DNA of 64,000 nt from the NCBI GenBank assembly GCA_009594865.1, contig VOPT01000005.1, positions 124,001 to 188,000 on the forward strand, read 5' to 3'. Both the position numbers and the translations under genes were made by a program. Within the stretch, counting starts at the first letter, position 1; each line of letters begins with the position of its first letter. This DNA comes from Nitrospira sp. (GTDB taxonomy: Bacteria; Nitrospirota; Nitrospiria; Nitrospirales; Nitrospiraceae). Positions 7,184-19,271 of the stretch are shown piece after piece. The notes below the pieces were generated by a model that saw only the letters and a list, made by a program, of their open reading frames with translations, was not told where the DNA came from and searched no databases.

Positions 7184-7192
7184 TGGAGAAAG

Positions 7193-7483
7193 ATGGTTAT
7201 TCGATCCGTGCGCCACCGGGGCCTCAAACGCCTTCTTGAGAGCGATCAAACGAGGGGGCTTCGGCCCGACCTGGTGAACCGCGTCCGTAATATCCTGACG
7301 GCCCTGATTGTGGCCGAGGATATGCAGATGTTTCGGAAAGGAGCCCCTCCGGGTTGGCGGGTGCATCAGCTCACGGGCGACCGGAAAGGCACCTGGAGCA
7401 TTTCCACGTCAGGAAACTGGCGGATTACGTTTGAAGAAGAAGATGGCTATTTGGACTTGTTAGATTTGGAGGACTATCACTGA
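7193..7483 (+). CDS. higB: HigB/RelE-family toxin
   Basis: 96 residues. RelE/HigB fold: helical start (GLKRLLESDQTRGL, LVNRVRNILTALIVA), then a strand-rich part (GWRVHQLTGDRKGTWSIS, NWRITFEEEDGYLDLLDLEDYH) ending in Tyr-His as typical for this group. Members cleave mRNA on the ribosome. The ATG at 7193 follows GGAGAAAG. The stop overlaps the start of the antitoxin gene (TGATGG), toxin first, which is the characteristic higBA order. Probably stabilises the element. Confidence 0.92.
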   Translation: MVIRSVRHRGLKRLLESDQTRGLRPDLVNRVRNILTALIVAEDMQMFRKGAPPGWRVHQLTGDRKGTWSISTSGNWRITFEEEDGYLDLLDLEDYH

Positions 7484-7788
7484 TGGCACAGAAAGGAATC
7501 AAAATCGGGATGAAGCCTTCCCATCCGGGGGCCTTCATCCGAACCGAGGTCATCGACGATCTGGGATTGAGCGTCAGCAAGGCCGCTGACATTCTCGGCG
7601 TGCGCCGGGCCACGCTTTCCGACCTGCTCAATGAAAAAGCATCCCTGACACCGGAAATGGCACTGCGGCTAGAGAAGGCATTCCGTCTCAGCATGGACAT
7701 GCTCCTCCAGATGCAGGCTTGGCACGACGGCACCGAGATGCGTAAGCAAGCGGGAAAGATCAAGATTGAGCCGTACGTGTCGGCATAA
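7483..7788 (+). CDS. higA: HigA-family antitoxin, XRE-type HTH
   Basis: 101 residues. HigA landmarks: HPGAFIRTEVIDDLGLSVS, ILGVRRATLSDLLNEKASLT, and MALRLEKAF, an XRE helix-turn-helix followed by a C-terminal helix. It neutralises HigB and, with it, represses the operon, presumably at 7163-7183. Four-base overlap with higB ensures coupled synthesis. Confidence 0.93.
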   Translation: MAQKGIKIGMKPSHPGAFIRTEVIDDLGLSVSKAADILGVRRATLSDLLNEKASLTPEMALRLEKAFRLSMDMLLQMQAWHDGTEMRKQAGKIKIEPYVSA

Positions 7789-7932
7789 ACCCGTCACTTC
7801 TATTTTCTTGTTACTTGCTGTGTTTCCCCCTATTTTCTCCTAATCTAACCTCACAAAGGTTGCTTTGGTGGAAATAGACGTGATGACCATTCGTAAGTTA
7901 GTCCATCATCCAATAATTACGGAAAATATGAT

Positions 7933-10926
7933 GTGCCATCTGGCGGCTGTTGGCTCTTCTACGATTTTGGGGTCAGGAGACCTTCCAACTTTCGGAAGTC
8001 AGAGATTGATAGATTAACTAAAAAGCAAGAGACTGGCCTAATAGTGATTACTAATCATCATGCAAAATATTATGCTCATGAGCTGACGGCAAAACACTCA
8101 TCGACATCGGTGGATCGTATCTCTCGTTCTTTGTTCGATGCAGCTGTTGACTTGAATCCACACCAAATCGAGGCATCTTTATTCGCGCTGCGTAGTCCCC
8201 TGTCAAAAGGAGTTATTCTTGCGGATGAAGTAGGCTTGGGAAAAACAATTGAAGCCGCGCTAGTTCTTTGTCAACTATGGGCTGAAAAGAAACGCAATTT
8301 ACTTGTTGTGTGCCCTGCCTCTCTCAGAAAGCAATGGGCTTCGGAATTGCAGGATAAGTTCAATCTACCTACGCAGGTTCTGGATAAGATTACGTATAGC
8401 CGAATGCAGAGGAATGGCATTTACGCCCCCCTCCAATCAGGAACAATAACCATTGTTTCCTACCATTTTCCGCTGAGCCTGGAGACTGAGTTCATTGGCG
8501 TTCCTTGGGATTTGGTTGTGATTGACGAAGCACATAAGTTAAGAAACGCACATAGGCAGAGCAATAAAATCGGACAAACCGTCAAACGTATTTTCGATGG
8601 CAGACAGAAGTTACTGCTTACTGCCACACCTCTTCAGAATAGCTTGATCGAGTTATATGGTCTCTCCACGCTGATCGACGAGCATCTTTTTGGTGATGAT
8701 AAATCATTCAGAAAGCAATTCATGTCAGGCGACAATACTACGCAAGAGCTGCGGGACAGGCTTTCCCCGTTCGTAAAAAGGACACTACGGAAGAATGTCC
8801 TTGAGTATATCCGTTATACCGAAAGAAAAGCGGTCACTGTTCCTTTCATGCCTACCGATAAGGAACAAGACTTGTACGAATCCATTTCCACTTTTCTTGC
8901 CAATGAAAACACGTACGCTCTGCCAAAGCGTCAAAGGCATTTAACATCCTTAATCATCAGGAAACTTCTCGCATCATCGTCACATGCCATTGTCAACACT
9001 ATGGAGACTATCAAGCAACGTTTAGTGCGCTTGAGAGACGATTTGCCACAGGATGACAAAGAATTTATAGATCAGCTTGTTGAGGATGATGATCTCGATA
9101 CTGACTACCTTGAGGAAGAAGCTGAGGATGCCGAAGCGTCAACGGAAAACGCCACAGCGAATGTCAAAGACCAAATCCAGGCTGAAATAGTTCTCGTCGA
9201 GAGTCTAATTTCTAAAGCCAGAGGGATTGGCAATGACACCAAGGCAAGCGCTCTTCTAAAAGCACTTGATATTGGCTTTCGCCGCATGGCGGACATGATT
9301 GATCCTGCGACAGGTCAACAGGCCCCCAGGAAGGCCATTATTTTTACCGAGTCACGCCGCACTCAGGAGTATCTCGCCGCGTTTCTTCAAGCCAATGGCT
9401 ACCAAGGCAAGGCCGTTTCCTTTAGCGGAACAAATACAGGTGAACAGGCTTCAGAGATATACAAAGGCTGGCTTAACGAAAATCAGGGGTCGGACAGGGT
9501 AAGCGGCTCAGTTCAGGTAGATAAACGCACGGCACTCATCGACTATTTCAGAAACCATGCTGAGATACTGATAGCAACAGAAGCCGCCGCAGAAGGTGTC
9601 AACCTGCAATTCTGCGCATTGCTGATTAACTATGACCTGCCATGGAACCCGCAAAGAATTGAGCAGCGTATTGGACGTTGTCACCGTTACGGCCAGAAAT
9701 TTGATGTGGTTGTCATTAACTTCCTGAACGAGCGAAATCAGGCAGATCAAAGGGTACTGGAGCTACTTAGCGAGAAGTTCAATTTATTCAATGGCGTTTT
9801 TGGTGCATCGGATGAAGTTTTGGGCCGCATAGAAAGCGGGATCGACTTTGAAAAGCGCATATCGGAGATTTACGACACTTGCCGTTCGCCGAAGGCTATT
9901 GAGGAAGCCTTTTCAAACCTGCAAAAAGAGCTGGAAGAGCATATCAACCAGAAAATCAAGGCTACACAGCAAATCCTGATCGAAAACTTCGATGAAGATA
10001 TTTACGACCTTCTGAAGGTCAAGCTAGATCAAGCGGAAGAGCGCCTTGATAAGGTTGGGCGCTGGTTCTGGCGGCTTACAAAACAGGTTCTTCAGAGCCA
10101 AGCGGTCTTTGAGGATGACAAATATGCCTTTAGTCTTGTGGAGCCTGTTATTCCATCTGCCCCTGCTGGCAAGTACCAGCTTGTGAGAAAGCAAGGCGCT
10201 GCAACAGTTGAGAACGCACATACCTACCGTCTGACTCACCCGCTTGGTGAGCATGTCCTCCAAAAAGGCGTGGATGCAGATACACCTTCCGCAGAAATTG
10301 TTTTTGGCTATAGTGGCCACCCAACAAAGATTTCTGCCGTCGAGCAAATTAAAGGTAAATCGGGATGGCTCAATCTGCGCCTTGTGCGTGTCGAGGCGCT
10401 GCAAACCGAGGAATATCTGGTTTTCACAGCGCAAACGGACGATGGTCAGAATCTTGATAAGGAAACTTGCGAGAAGCTTTTTGGCTGCGAGGCTTCAGTT
10501 CCACCAAAACCGATCAACGACAATACCCCCGATACACTGCTAACCAATGCGAAACGACATGTGGATGCCCAGATCAGTGAAATTATCGAAGCCAATAACC
10601 GCTTCTTTCAGGAGGAGCGCGAAAAGCTTGAGAAGTGGGCGGACGATAAAATCTCAACGGCGGAACAAGCACTGTCTGACACGAAAATACGTCTGCGCTC
10701 TCTTAAACGGGAATCCCAGCTGGCGGCTTCTATCGAAGATCAGCAGCGTATCCAGACCGTGATACGCGAGCTGGAAACGCTTCAGCGCCGTCAGCGGCAG
10801 GAGATTTTTCAAGTCGAAGATGAGATTATCGAAAAGCGCGATGGTTTGATTGCGGCCTTAGAAGAGAAACTAAAGCAAACGACTGATACACAAGACCTAT
10901 TTACGATCCGATGGAAAGTGGCATAA
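7933..10926 (+). CDS. SNF2-family helicase of a putative defence operon
   Basis: Up to 997 residues. Superfamily 2 SNF2-like motor: motif I ADEVGLGKT (97-105), motif II DEAH (198-201), motif III TATPLQN (230-236), helicase C with EGVNLQFC, DLPWNPQRIEQRIGR and CHRYGQ (about 550-586). The last ~130 residues are a charged coiled coil. It is the first gene of a three-gene operon with a DNA methyltransferase (18 bp downstream) and a Res-like ATPase. The GTG at 7933 is the first possible start, but homologues as I recall them begin near ITNHHAKYYAHEL, so the GTG at 8044 may be the true start. The gene is more AT-rich than the chromosomal part. Proposed role: ATP-driven translocation or remodelling in restriction of foreign DNA. 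Confidence 0.88.
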   Translation: MPSGGCWLFYDFGVRRPSNFRKSEIDRLTKKQETGLIVITNHHAKYYAHELTAKHSSTSVDRISRSLFDAAVDLNPHQIEASLFALRSPLSKGVILADEVGLGKTIEAALVLCQLWAEKKRNLLVVCPASLRKQWASELQDKFNLPTQVLDKITYSRMQRNGIYAPLQSGTITIVSYHFPLSLETEFIGVPWDLVVIDEAHKLRNAHRQSNKIGQTVKRIFDGRQKLLLTATPLQNSLIELYGLSTLIDEHLFGDDKSFRKQFMSGDNTTQELRDRLSPFVKRTLRKNVLEYIRYTERKAVTVPFMPTDKEQDLYESISTFLANENTYALPKRQRHLTSLIIRKLLASSSHAIVNTMETIKQRLVRLRDDLPQDDKEFIDQLVEDDDLDTDYLEEEAEDAEASTENATANVKDQIQAEIVLVESLISKARGIGNDTKASALLKALDIGFRRMADMIDPATGQQAPRKAIIFTESRRTQEYLAAFLQANGYQGKAVSFSGTNTGEQASEIYKGWLNENQGSDRVSGSVQVDKRTALIDYFRNHAEILIATEAAAEGVNLQFCALLINYDLPWNPQRIEQRIGRCHRYGQKFDVVVINFLNERNQADQRVLELLSEKFNLFNGVFGASDEVLGRIESGIDFEKRISEIYDTCRSPKAIEEAFSNLQKELEEHINQKIKATQQILIENFDEDIYDLLKVKLDQAEERLDKVGRWFWRLTKQVLQSQAVFEDDKYAFSLVEPVIPSAPAGKYQLVRKQGAATVENAHTYRLTHPLGEHVLQKGVDADTPSAEIVFGYSGHPTKISAVEQIKGKSGWLNLRLVRVEALQTEEYLVFTAQTDDGQNLDKETCEKLFGCEASVPPKPINDNTPDTLLTNAKRHVDAQISEIIEANNRFFQEEREKLEKWADDKISTAEQALSDTKIRLRSLKRESQLAASIEDQQRIQTVIRELETLQRRQRQEIFQVEDEIIEKRDGLIAALEEKLKQTTDTQDLFTIRWKVA

Positions 10927-10944
10927 GAAGAGACTGAGGAAACC

Positions 10945-14400
<3,456 letters not shown>

Positions 14401-14402
14401 TC

Positions 14403-17400
14403 ATGGCACGAAAGAGCGCGAGCAAACAGAAAACGCTCGACCTGCCTTTCAAGCAGGTTTTGAACCAGTGGGTCATTAGCCAGTTTGGATTTGATCCGTT
14501 GGCGGGTATCAAAAAAGGCCGCAAGAAACTTCGCGCCCTTGAGCCCCTTTCGGCTACGCTGCGAAGCGCACCGGAAGGCTTAACGGCAGATAACCTGCAC
14601 CATTTCTTCAAAGTACTGGACATCCATTTGCAGGATAAGTCGGCGATCACTCGCGCTGACCTGATGCGCTATGAACAGAATATCGTCAGCCATACGCTGG
14701 CGATTAACGAGCAGCGAACACGCCCAATTGTTTGGAAATACTACCAATGGCTTTCGCTGCTATTTGCGGAAGTATATCTGGATCGGTTTTTTGCCAACCG
14801 CGAAACCCTGATGGCCAGCCTGAATTCCTACGTCGATGAATTTAATGCCTTCTGGCAGGAAAAGGGATTTGAGACGGGTATTACTCCTTTCACCTATGAC
14901 GAGCTGAACAAGGTTTGCCTTCAAAACGCAACCGGGTCAGGAAAAACACTCCTGATGCATGTCAACTTCCTGCAATTCCGTCATTACGCCAACCAGTCCG
15001 CGTTCCGCCATGACCTGACGCGCACTATCCTCATTACACCGAATGAAGGGCTGTCGGCACAGCATGCCAGAGAATTCAGGGCCAGCGGCATTCTTGCCGA
15101 CCGTTTGCTGACGGATACGGGAGACTTACTCTCCACAGGCAAGAACGGTCTTCGTCAGATTGACTATACCGAGATTACAAAGCTGGGCGAAGTCGATAGC
15201 GTCAATGTCATTGCCACGCGCAACCTTGGCGACCAGAATCTACTGCTCGTAGATGAAGCGCATCGGGGCATGGGAAGCAAAGAGGAAACGGGATGGTTTA
15301 GAAGCCGCGAACGGCTAGTTGAGCGGGGCTTTGTGTTTGAATACTCCGCCACTTTCAAGGAGGCAGTAAGTGCCGCCAAGCGTTCCGAGATTGAAGAATC
15401 TTATTCAAAATCCATTCTGTTTGATTATTCCTACCGTTATTTCTATGAGGATGGATACGGAAAAGATTACCGGATTTTCAATCTGCCGAAGACTTACGAC
15501 CAACTACGATCAAGCTATCTGACCGCCTGTCTTCTTTCGTTCTACCAGCAGCTAAAGCTGTATGAGGACAAGAAAGCTGCGTATACACCTTACAATGTCG
15601 AAAAGCCCCTATGGGTTTTCGTTGGATCGACCGTCACCGGAGCGAAATCCGACAAGGAGACAATGGGCGACGTAGCCCAGATTCTTTCTTTCATTGCTGG
15701 GTTCTTGGGCAATGAAACCCGATCCATTTCGGAAATAGAGAAGATACTGAGCCGGAATGGAAAGGACACTGGCCTTGTTGACGACAAAGGCGGCGATATT
15801 TTCGCAGGCTCGTTCTTATATCTGCAAGAGCTTATCCGGCGTGAAAGCTGGAAAGTCCAAGACCTTTTCCGAGATATTCTGAGCAAGGTGTTCCAAAACC
15901 GTGCGGGTGGGCAACTTATGCTAGCCCGTATCAAGGGCGACCAGAATGAAATCTTACTTCGCGTTGGTCCAGAAGAGGTTCCCTTTGGCCTTATCAACGT
16001 CGGTGATGCCCCTGCGCTCATTAAGCATATTGAAGATGCAGAGATAGCCGATCTCGTGGTTCAAGAGTCCGAATTTAGCGACAAGCTGTTCGAGCAAGTT
16101 CATCTCTCTACATCGCCCGTAAATGTGCTTATAGGCTCCAAGAAATTCGTGGAAGGCTGGGATTGCTGGCGCGTTAGTACACTTGGCCTGATGCACGTTG
16201 GTAAAAGTGAGGGGTCTCAGATTATTCAGCTTTTTGGCCGTGGGGTGCGCCTGAAAGGGCACAGTTGGTCACTCAAGCGTAGTGGGTTTGCAACACCGAC
16301 CCATCGACCGGAACATATCCAGTTCATGGAAACTCTGAATGTATTTGGCATTGAAGCCGACTTTATGGAGCGTTTCAAGAAATTCCTTGAGGAGGAAGAG
16401 CTGCCAAGCAACGACCAGAAATTCGTTGAGGTCATTCCTCTGAACGTCACCTATGAATTCGGTAAGGAATTAAAGGTCCTACGGCCTCGTGAAAAGCGAG
16501 GGGATGGACGTGAATATGATTTCAAGAAAGATGGGAGGGTCCCTGCATTTGGTCACGTCCCTCAGAAACTAGCCACAAAATCAATCGAGATAGATTGGTA
16601 TCCACGCATCCAATCTATCGGCTCAAAAGCTACTGCTAAATTAGCAGAGAAGGAAAATGCTGTATTCGGGGCGGCTCACATTGCATTTCTAGATTTTGAA
16701 GACCTTTTCTTTCGCATAGAGCAATTTAAACGTGAGAGAAGCTGGCACAACATCAATATATCTCCAGCAGAGATTAGGCCGCTGCTTGAAGATACATCTT
16801 GGTATTCGCTAATCGTTCCAGCGGGAAGAATGGATGCAGCGGATATTCTCAATATTACCCTTTGGCAAGAAATGGCCTGCGAGCTTTTGCAAAGATATTG
16901 TGAGGAATATTACAACTACTGCAAAGCCGAATTTATTGAGCCGCGACTGGAGTTGAAATCGATTGAGAATCGTCAAGACCCGTTTTTGCCACCAGAGGAT
17001 GAATACCAGCTTGTCGTTGACAGCAACGAGAAGGCCTTGATCGAAGACATTATTAAGCTTAAGGCAGAGGTTATTGCCAGAAAACAAGGCATACTGAACA
17101 TCCGTGATCTCAAAGCATGCCTTTTTAGAAACCATCTTTATGAACCACTTATCCATGTTGCCAAAGACAGTAAAATCCAGATAGCCCCCGTATCGTTAAA
17201 TGAAAGTGAATTTCAGTTTGTTGAGGACTTAAGAGAATATCTCGTTTCGCATGAAGCCATGTTTGAAAAGGAGGGCACAGAGCTTTTCCTTCTCAGGAAC
17301 GAAAGCCGTGGCCGAGGCATGGGATTTTTTGAAGCAGGAAATTTCTACCCTGATTTTCTGTTATGGCAGTTAAACGGCAAACAGCAAAAGATTGCCTTCA

Positions 17401-17651
17401 TCGAGCCACACGGTCTTCAATATGAAGGACCGGGGCATAAAAAGATTCAGTTTCATACGATCATCAAAGAAATTGAGCGCCGCTTAGCTGATCCTGATGT
17501 TATCCTGAATAGTTTCATTGTAACACCTACGCGCTTTGCAAAGTTAAATTGGGGCAAGTCCATGGACGATTTGACAAATATGAACGTGCTTTTTATGGAA
17601 GACCAGAAAGCAACCTACGTCCACGAGATCATATCCAAAATGGCCGCCTGA
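14403..17651 (+). CDS. Type III restriction Res-like DEAD/DEAH ATPase with C-terminal nuclease-like domain
   Basis: 1082 residues. Walker A ATGSGKT (176-182), DEAH (284-287), SATF soon after, and QIIQLFGRGVRLKG (606-619, motif VI) define an SF2 helicase of the type III Res group. Near the C-terminus FYPDFLLW (Asp984) and AFIEPHG (Glu1001) look like a PD-(D/E)xK core in which His1003 takes the place of the usual Lys. The ATG at 14403 follows the methyltransferase stop by two bases, so it is co-translated; an earlier in-frame start at 14382 would lie inside that gene. Together with the SNF2 helicase and Mod-like protein it forms a restriction-type system different from a plain mod-res pair. Confidence 0.88.
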   Translation: MARKSASKQKTLDLPFKQVLNQWVISQFGFDPLAGIKKGRKKLRALEPLSATLRSAPEGLTADNLHHFFKVLDIHLQDKSAITRADLMRYEQNIVSHTLAINEQRTRPIVWKYYQWLSLLFAEVYLDRFFANRETLMASLNSYVDEFNAFWQEKGFETGITPFTYDELNKVCLQNATGSGKTLLMHVNFLQFRHYANQSAFRHDLTRTILITPNEGLSAQHAREFRASGILADRLLTDTGDLLSTGKNGLRQIDYTEITKLGEVDSVNVIATRNLGDQNLLLVDEAHRGMGSKEETGWFRSRERLVERGFVFEYSATFKEAVSAAKRSEIEESYSKSILFDYSYRYFYEDGYGKDYRIFNLPKTYDQLRSSYLTACLLSFYQQLKLYEDKKAAYTPYNVEKPLWVFVGSTVTGAKSDKETMGDVAQILSFIAGFLGNETRSISEIEKILSRNGKDTGLVDDKGGDIFAGSFLYLQELIRRESWKVQDLFRDILSKVFQNRAGGQLMLARIKGDQNEILLRVGPEEVPFGLINVGDAPALIKHIEDAEIADLVVQESEFSDKLFEQVHLSTSPVNVLIGSKKFVEGWDCWRVSTLGLMHVGKSEGSQIIQLFGRGVRLKGHSWSLKRSGFATPTHRPEHIQFMETLNVFGIEADFMERFKKFLEEEELPSNDQKFVEVIPLNVTYEFGKELKVLRPREKRGDGREYDFKKDGRVPAFGHVPQKLATKSIEIDWYPRIQSIGSKATAKLAEKENAVFGAAHIAFLDFEDLFFRIEQFKRERSWHNINISPAEIRPLLEDTSWYSLIVPAGRMDAADILNITLWQEMACELLQRYCEEYYNYCKAEFIEPRLELKSIENRQDPFLPPEDEYQLVVDSNEKALIEDIIKLKAEVIARKQGILNIRDLKACLFRNHLYEPLIHVAKDSKIQIAPVSLNESEFQFVEDLREYLVSHEAMFEKEGTELFLLRNESRGRGMGFFEAGNFYPDFLLWQLNGKQQKIAFIEPHGLQYEGPGHKKIQFHTIIKEIERRLADPDVILNSFIVTPTRFAKLNWGKSMDDLTNMNVLFMEDQKATYVHEIISKMAA

Positions 17652-17994
17652 TTGAGGGCAAGTTACGAAGACAGACGGGTTTCATTCGTTTTGTGACGTG
17701 CCTGCCACGAACCGTACAATCGGACAGTCCGGCCCCTGGACGTGAATCCTCCCATGAACCCCTAGATACTGGCACTCCCGGTATATGGGATGGTCGTATG
17801 ATCCCGTGTAGGTGTACTGAATCCGAAGATGTGGCGTTTCTGACAGGAGAAACGGCGTTGCCAATGCGATGAATGGCAAGAGCGGAAGACAGGCAATCAA
17901 AATTCTGAGCCCCACCCGGATCAGGGCCCGTATACCCCACCCCCAAGAGATAGATTTGCTAAATCGCTTATAGCTGATGACCTGCTCCCCAGAT

Positions 17995-18915
17995 TTAGGC
18001 CATCTGCTGGTAGAGTCCGATTAAGTTTATAGACGGCGGTGCTGGCACCGTCAATTTATGTTCAGGGGGCATGCCCCCTGAATTTTTTGCGGCGAGTTTT
18101 GTCGCAAATTCTTCCGGCGTCAGATACCCCAAGGCACTGTGGGGCCGCACGGTGTTATAATCTTGCCGCCAGCTCTCGATGATCGTCCTGGCCTCGGCGA
18201 GGCTGGAGAACCAGTGCTCGTTCAGACATTCATTCCTGATTTTATCATTCAGGCTTTCGGTGAAGCCGTTTTGCTGGGGCTTTCCGGGCTGGATGTAATG
18301 CCAGTCGATCCGGTGCTGCATGGCCCAGATCGACACGGCCTGAGAGGTCAGCTCCGGCCCGTTGTCGGAGACGATGACCTTGGGCCGGCCCCGGCGTTGC
18401 ACCAGATGTTCGAGTTCGCGCGCCACGCGCAAGCCCGGCATGGAGGTATCGGCGGCGATGCTCAAGACTTCGCGCGAGCACTGATCCATGATCGCCAGAA
18501 CGCGGAACCTGCGCCCGTCCGTGAACGCGTCGCTGATAAAATCCAGTGACCAGACCTGACCCAAGCCGTCCGGCCTTGGCAGCGGCGCTCTTGTGCCCGT
18601 GGCTTTCTTACGGCCTTTACGGCGCTTGACCATCAATCCTTCCTCCTTGTAGATGCGGTGAATCTTCTTGATGTTGCAGGCAAACCCCTCGCGGCGCAGA
18701 AAAACCGCCAGGCGGCGATACCCAAAGCGCCTGCGCTCGGCGGCCAATGCCTTGAGACGTTCTCGAAGCTTCGCATCGGGCGGTCGCGTGAAGCGATAAC
18801 GCACCAATGCACGCTCCACGCTCAAGATGCGGCAAGCCCGCCTTTGCGAAACATCATGCGTGCCTTGCACATACGCCACAGCTTCACGCTGGCCCTGCGG
18901 CGTCACCACTTTTTT
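17995..18915 (-). CDS. IS3-family transposase OrfB (DDE integrase domain)
   Basis: About 306 residues in the -1 frame relative to orfA, read by frameshifting at AAAAAAG (18915-18909). An HTH_21-type region ([16 protein letters not shown]) is followed by the rve integrase core with the DDE triad: Asp in [11 protein letters not shown], Asp in [12 protein letters not shown], and Glu in [17 protein letters not shown]. The end ([19 protein letters not shown]) is the usual IS3 C-terminus. The start is given at the slip site because the product is an OrfAB fusion. Expected to be functional. Confidence 0.92.
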   Translation of the reverse strand, partial: KKVVTPQGQREAVAYVQGTHDVSQRRACRILSVERALVRYRFTRPPDAKLRERLKALAAERRRFGYRRLAVFLRREGFACNIKKIHRIYKEEGLMVKRRKGRKKATGTRAPLPRPDGLGQVWSLDFISDAFTDGRRFRVLAIMDQCSREVLSIAADTSMPGLRVARELEHLVQRRGRPKVIVSDNGPELTSQAVSIWAMQHRIDWHYIQPGKPQQNGFTESLNDKIRNECLNEHWFSSLAEARTIIESWRQDYNTVRPHSALGYLTPEEFATKLAAKNSGGMPPEHKLTVPAPPSINLIGLYQQMA

Positions 18916-19166
18916 GATGTGACATCCTTCAAGATGGCGTTGTCCAGCATCGCCTCGGCCAAAAGCTTCTTCAGCTTCGCATTCTCCGCCTCCAACGCCT
19001 TGAGCTTGCGGGCGTCCGAAACATCCATCCCGCCGAACTTCGCCTTCCATTTATAAAATGTCCCCGGCGAAACACCGTGACGGCGGCATACCTCCGCTGT
19101 CGGCTGCCCGGATTCCTGTTCCTTCAAAATCTTGATGATCTGTTCTTCACTAAAACGCTTCTTCAT
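18903..19166 (-). CDS. IS3-family OrfA
   Basis: 87 residues: [17 protein letters not shown], the [24 protein letters not shown], then a leucine-zipper-like coiled coil ([18 protein letters not shown]). It binds the IS ends and is fused to OrfB by a programmed -1 frameshift at AAAAAAG just before its stop. Alone it regulates transposition in this family. Confidence 0.93.
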   Translation of the reverse strand: MKKRFSEEQIIKILKEQESGQPTAEVCRRHGVSPGTFYKWKAKFGGMDVSDARKLKALEAENAKLKKLLAEAMLDNAILKDVTSKKW

Positions 19167-19271
19167 AGTCTGCTCCTTTATATTATGGTTAGCAGACTCT
19201 ACTTCACTCTGGACTAATTTATGGGGAGCAGGTCACTGAGAACCTCGGCCTGCTTCATCGGTTCCTCTCCT

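Larger units (their letters stand above)
17978..19235 (-). mobile_element. IS3-family insertion sequence (IS407-like group)
   Basis: 1258 bp. Terminal inverted repeats TGACCTGCTCCCCA (17978-17991) and its complement (19222-19235) are identical over 14 bases, then diverge. Directly flanking are identical 4-bp copies CTGA (17974-17977 and 19236-19239), the target duplication; 4 bp is characteristic of the IS407 group. It carries orfA and orfB in -1 frames with an A6G slip site. All parts look intact, so the element may be active or recently arrived. Confidence 0.93.
17682..19258 (-). pseudogene. Small membrane/exported protein gene split by the IS element
   Basis: Downstream of the coupling-protein gene a Shine-Dalgarno GGAGAGG precedes ATG at 19258 (reads MKQAEVLS), then the IS3 element interrupts. 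On the other side of the IS the same frame continues to a TGA at 17682. Removing the IS and one copy of the 4-bp duplication restores one uninterrupted 104-codon frame, with a hydrophobic stretch IRVGLRILIACLPLLPFIA and a Cys-containing C-terminus. A truncated product could still start at the GTG at 17915 (77 residues). Probably a conjugation-linked accessory gene; no family recognised. Confidence 0.8.
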
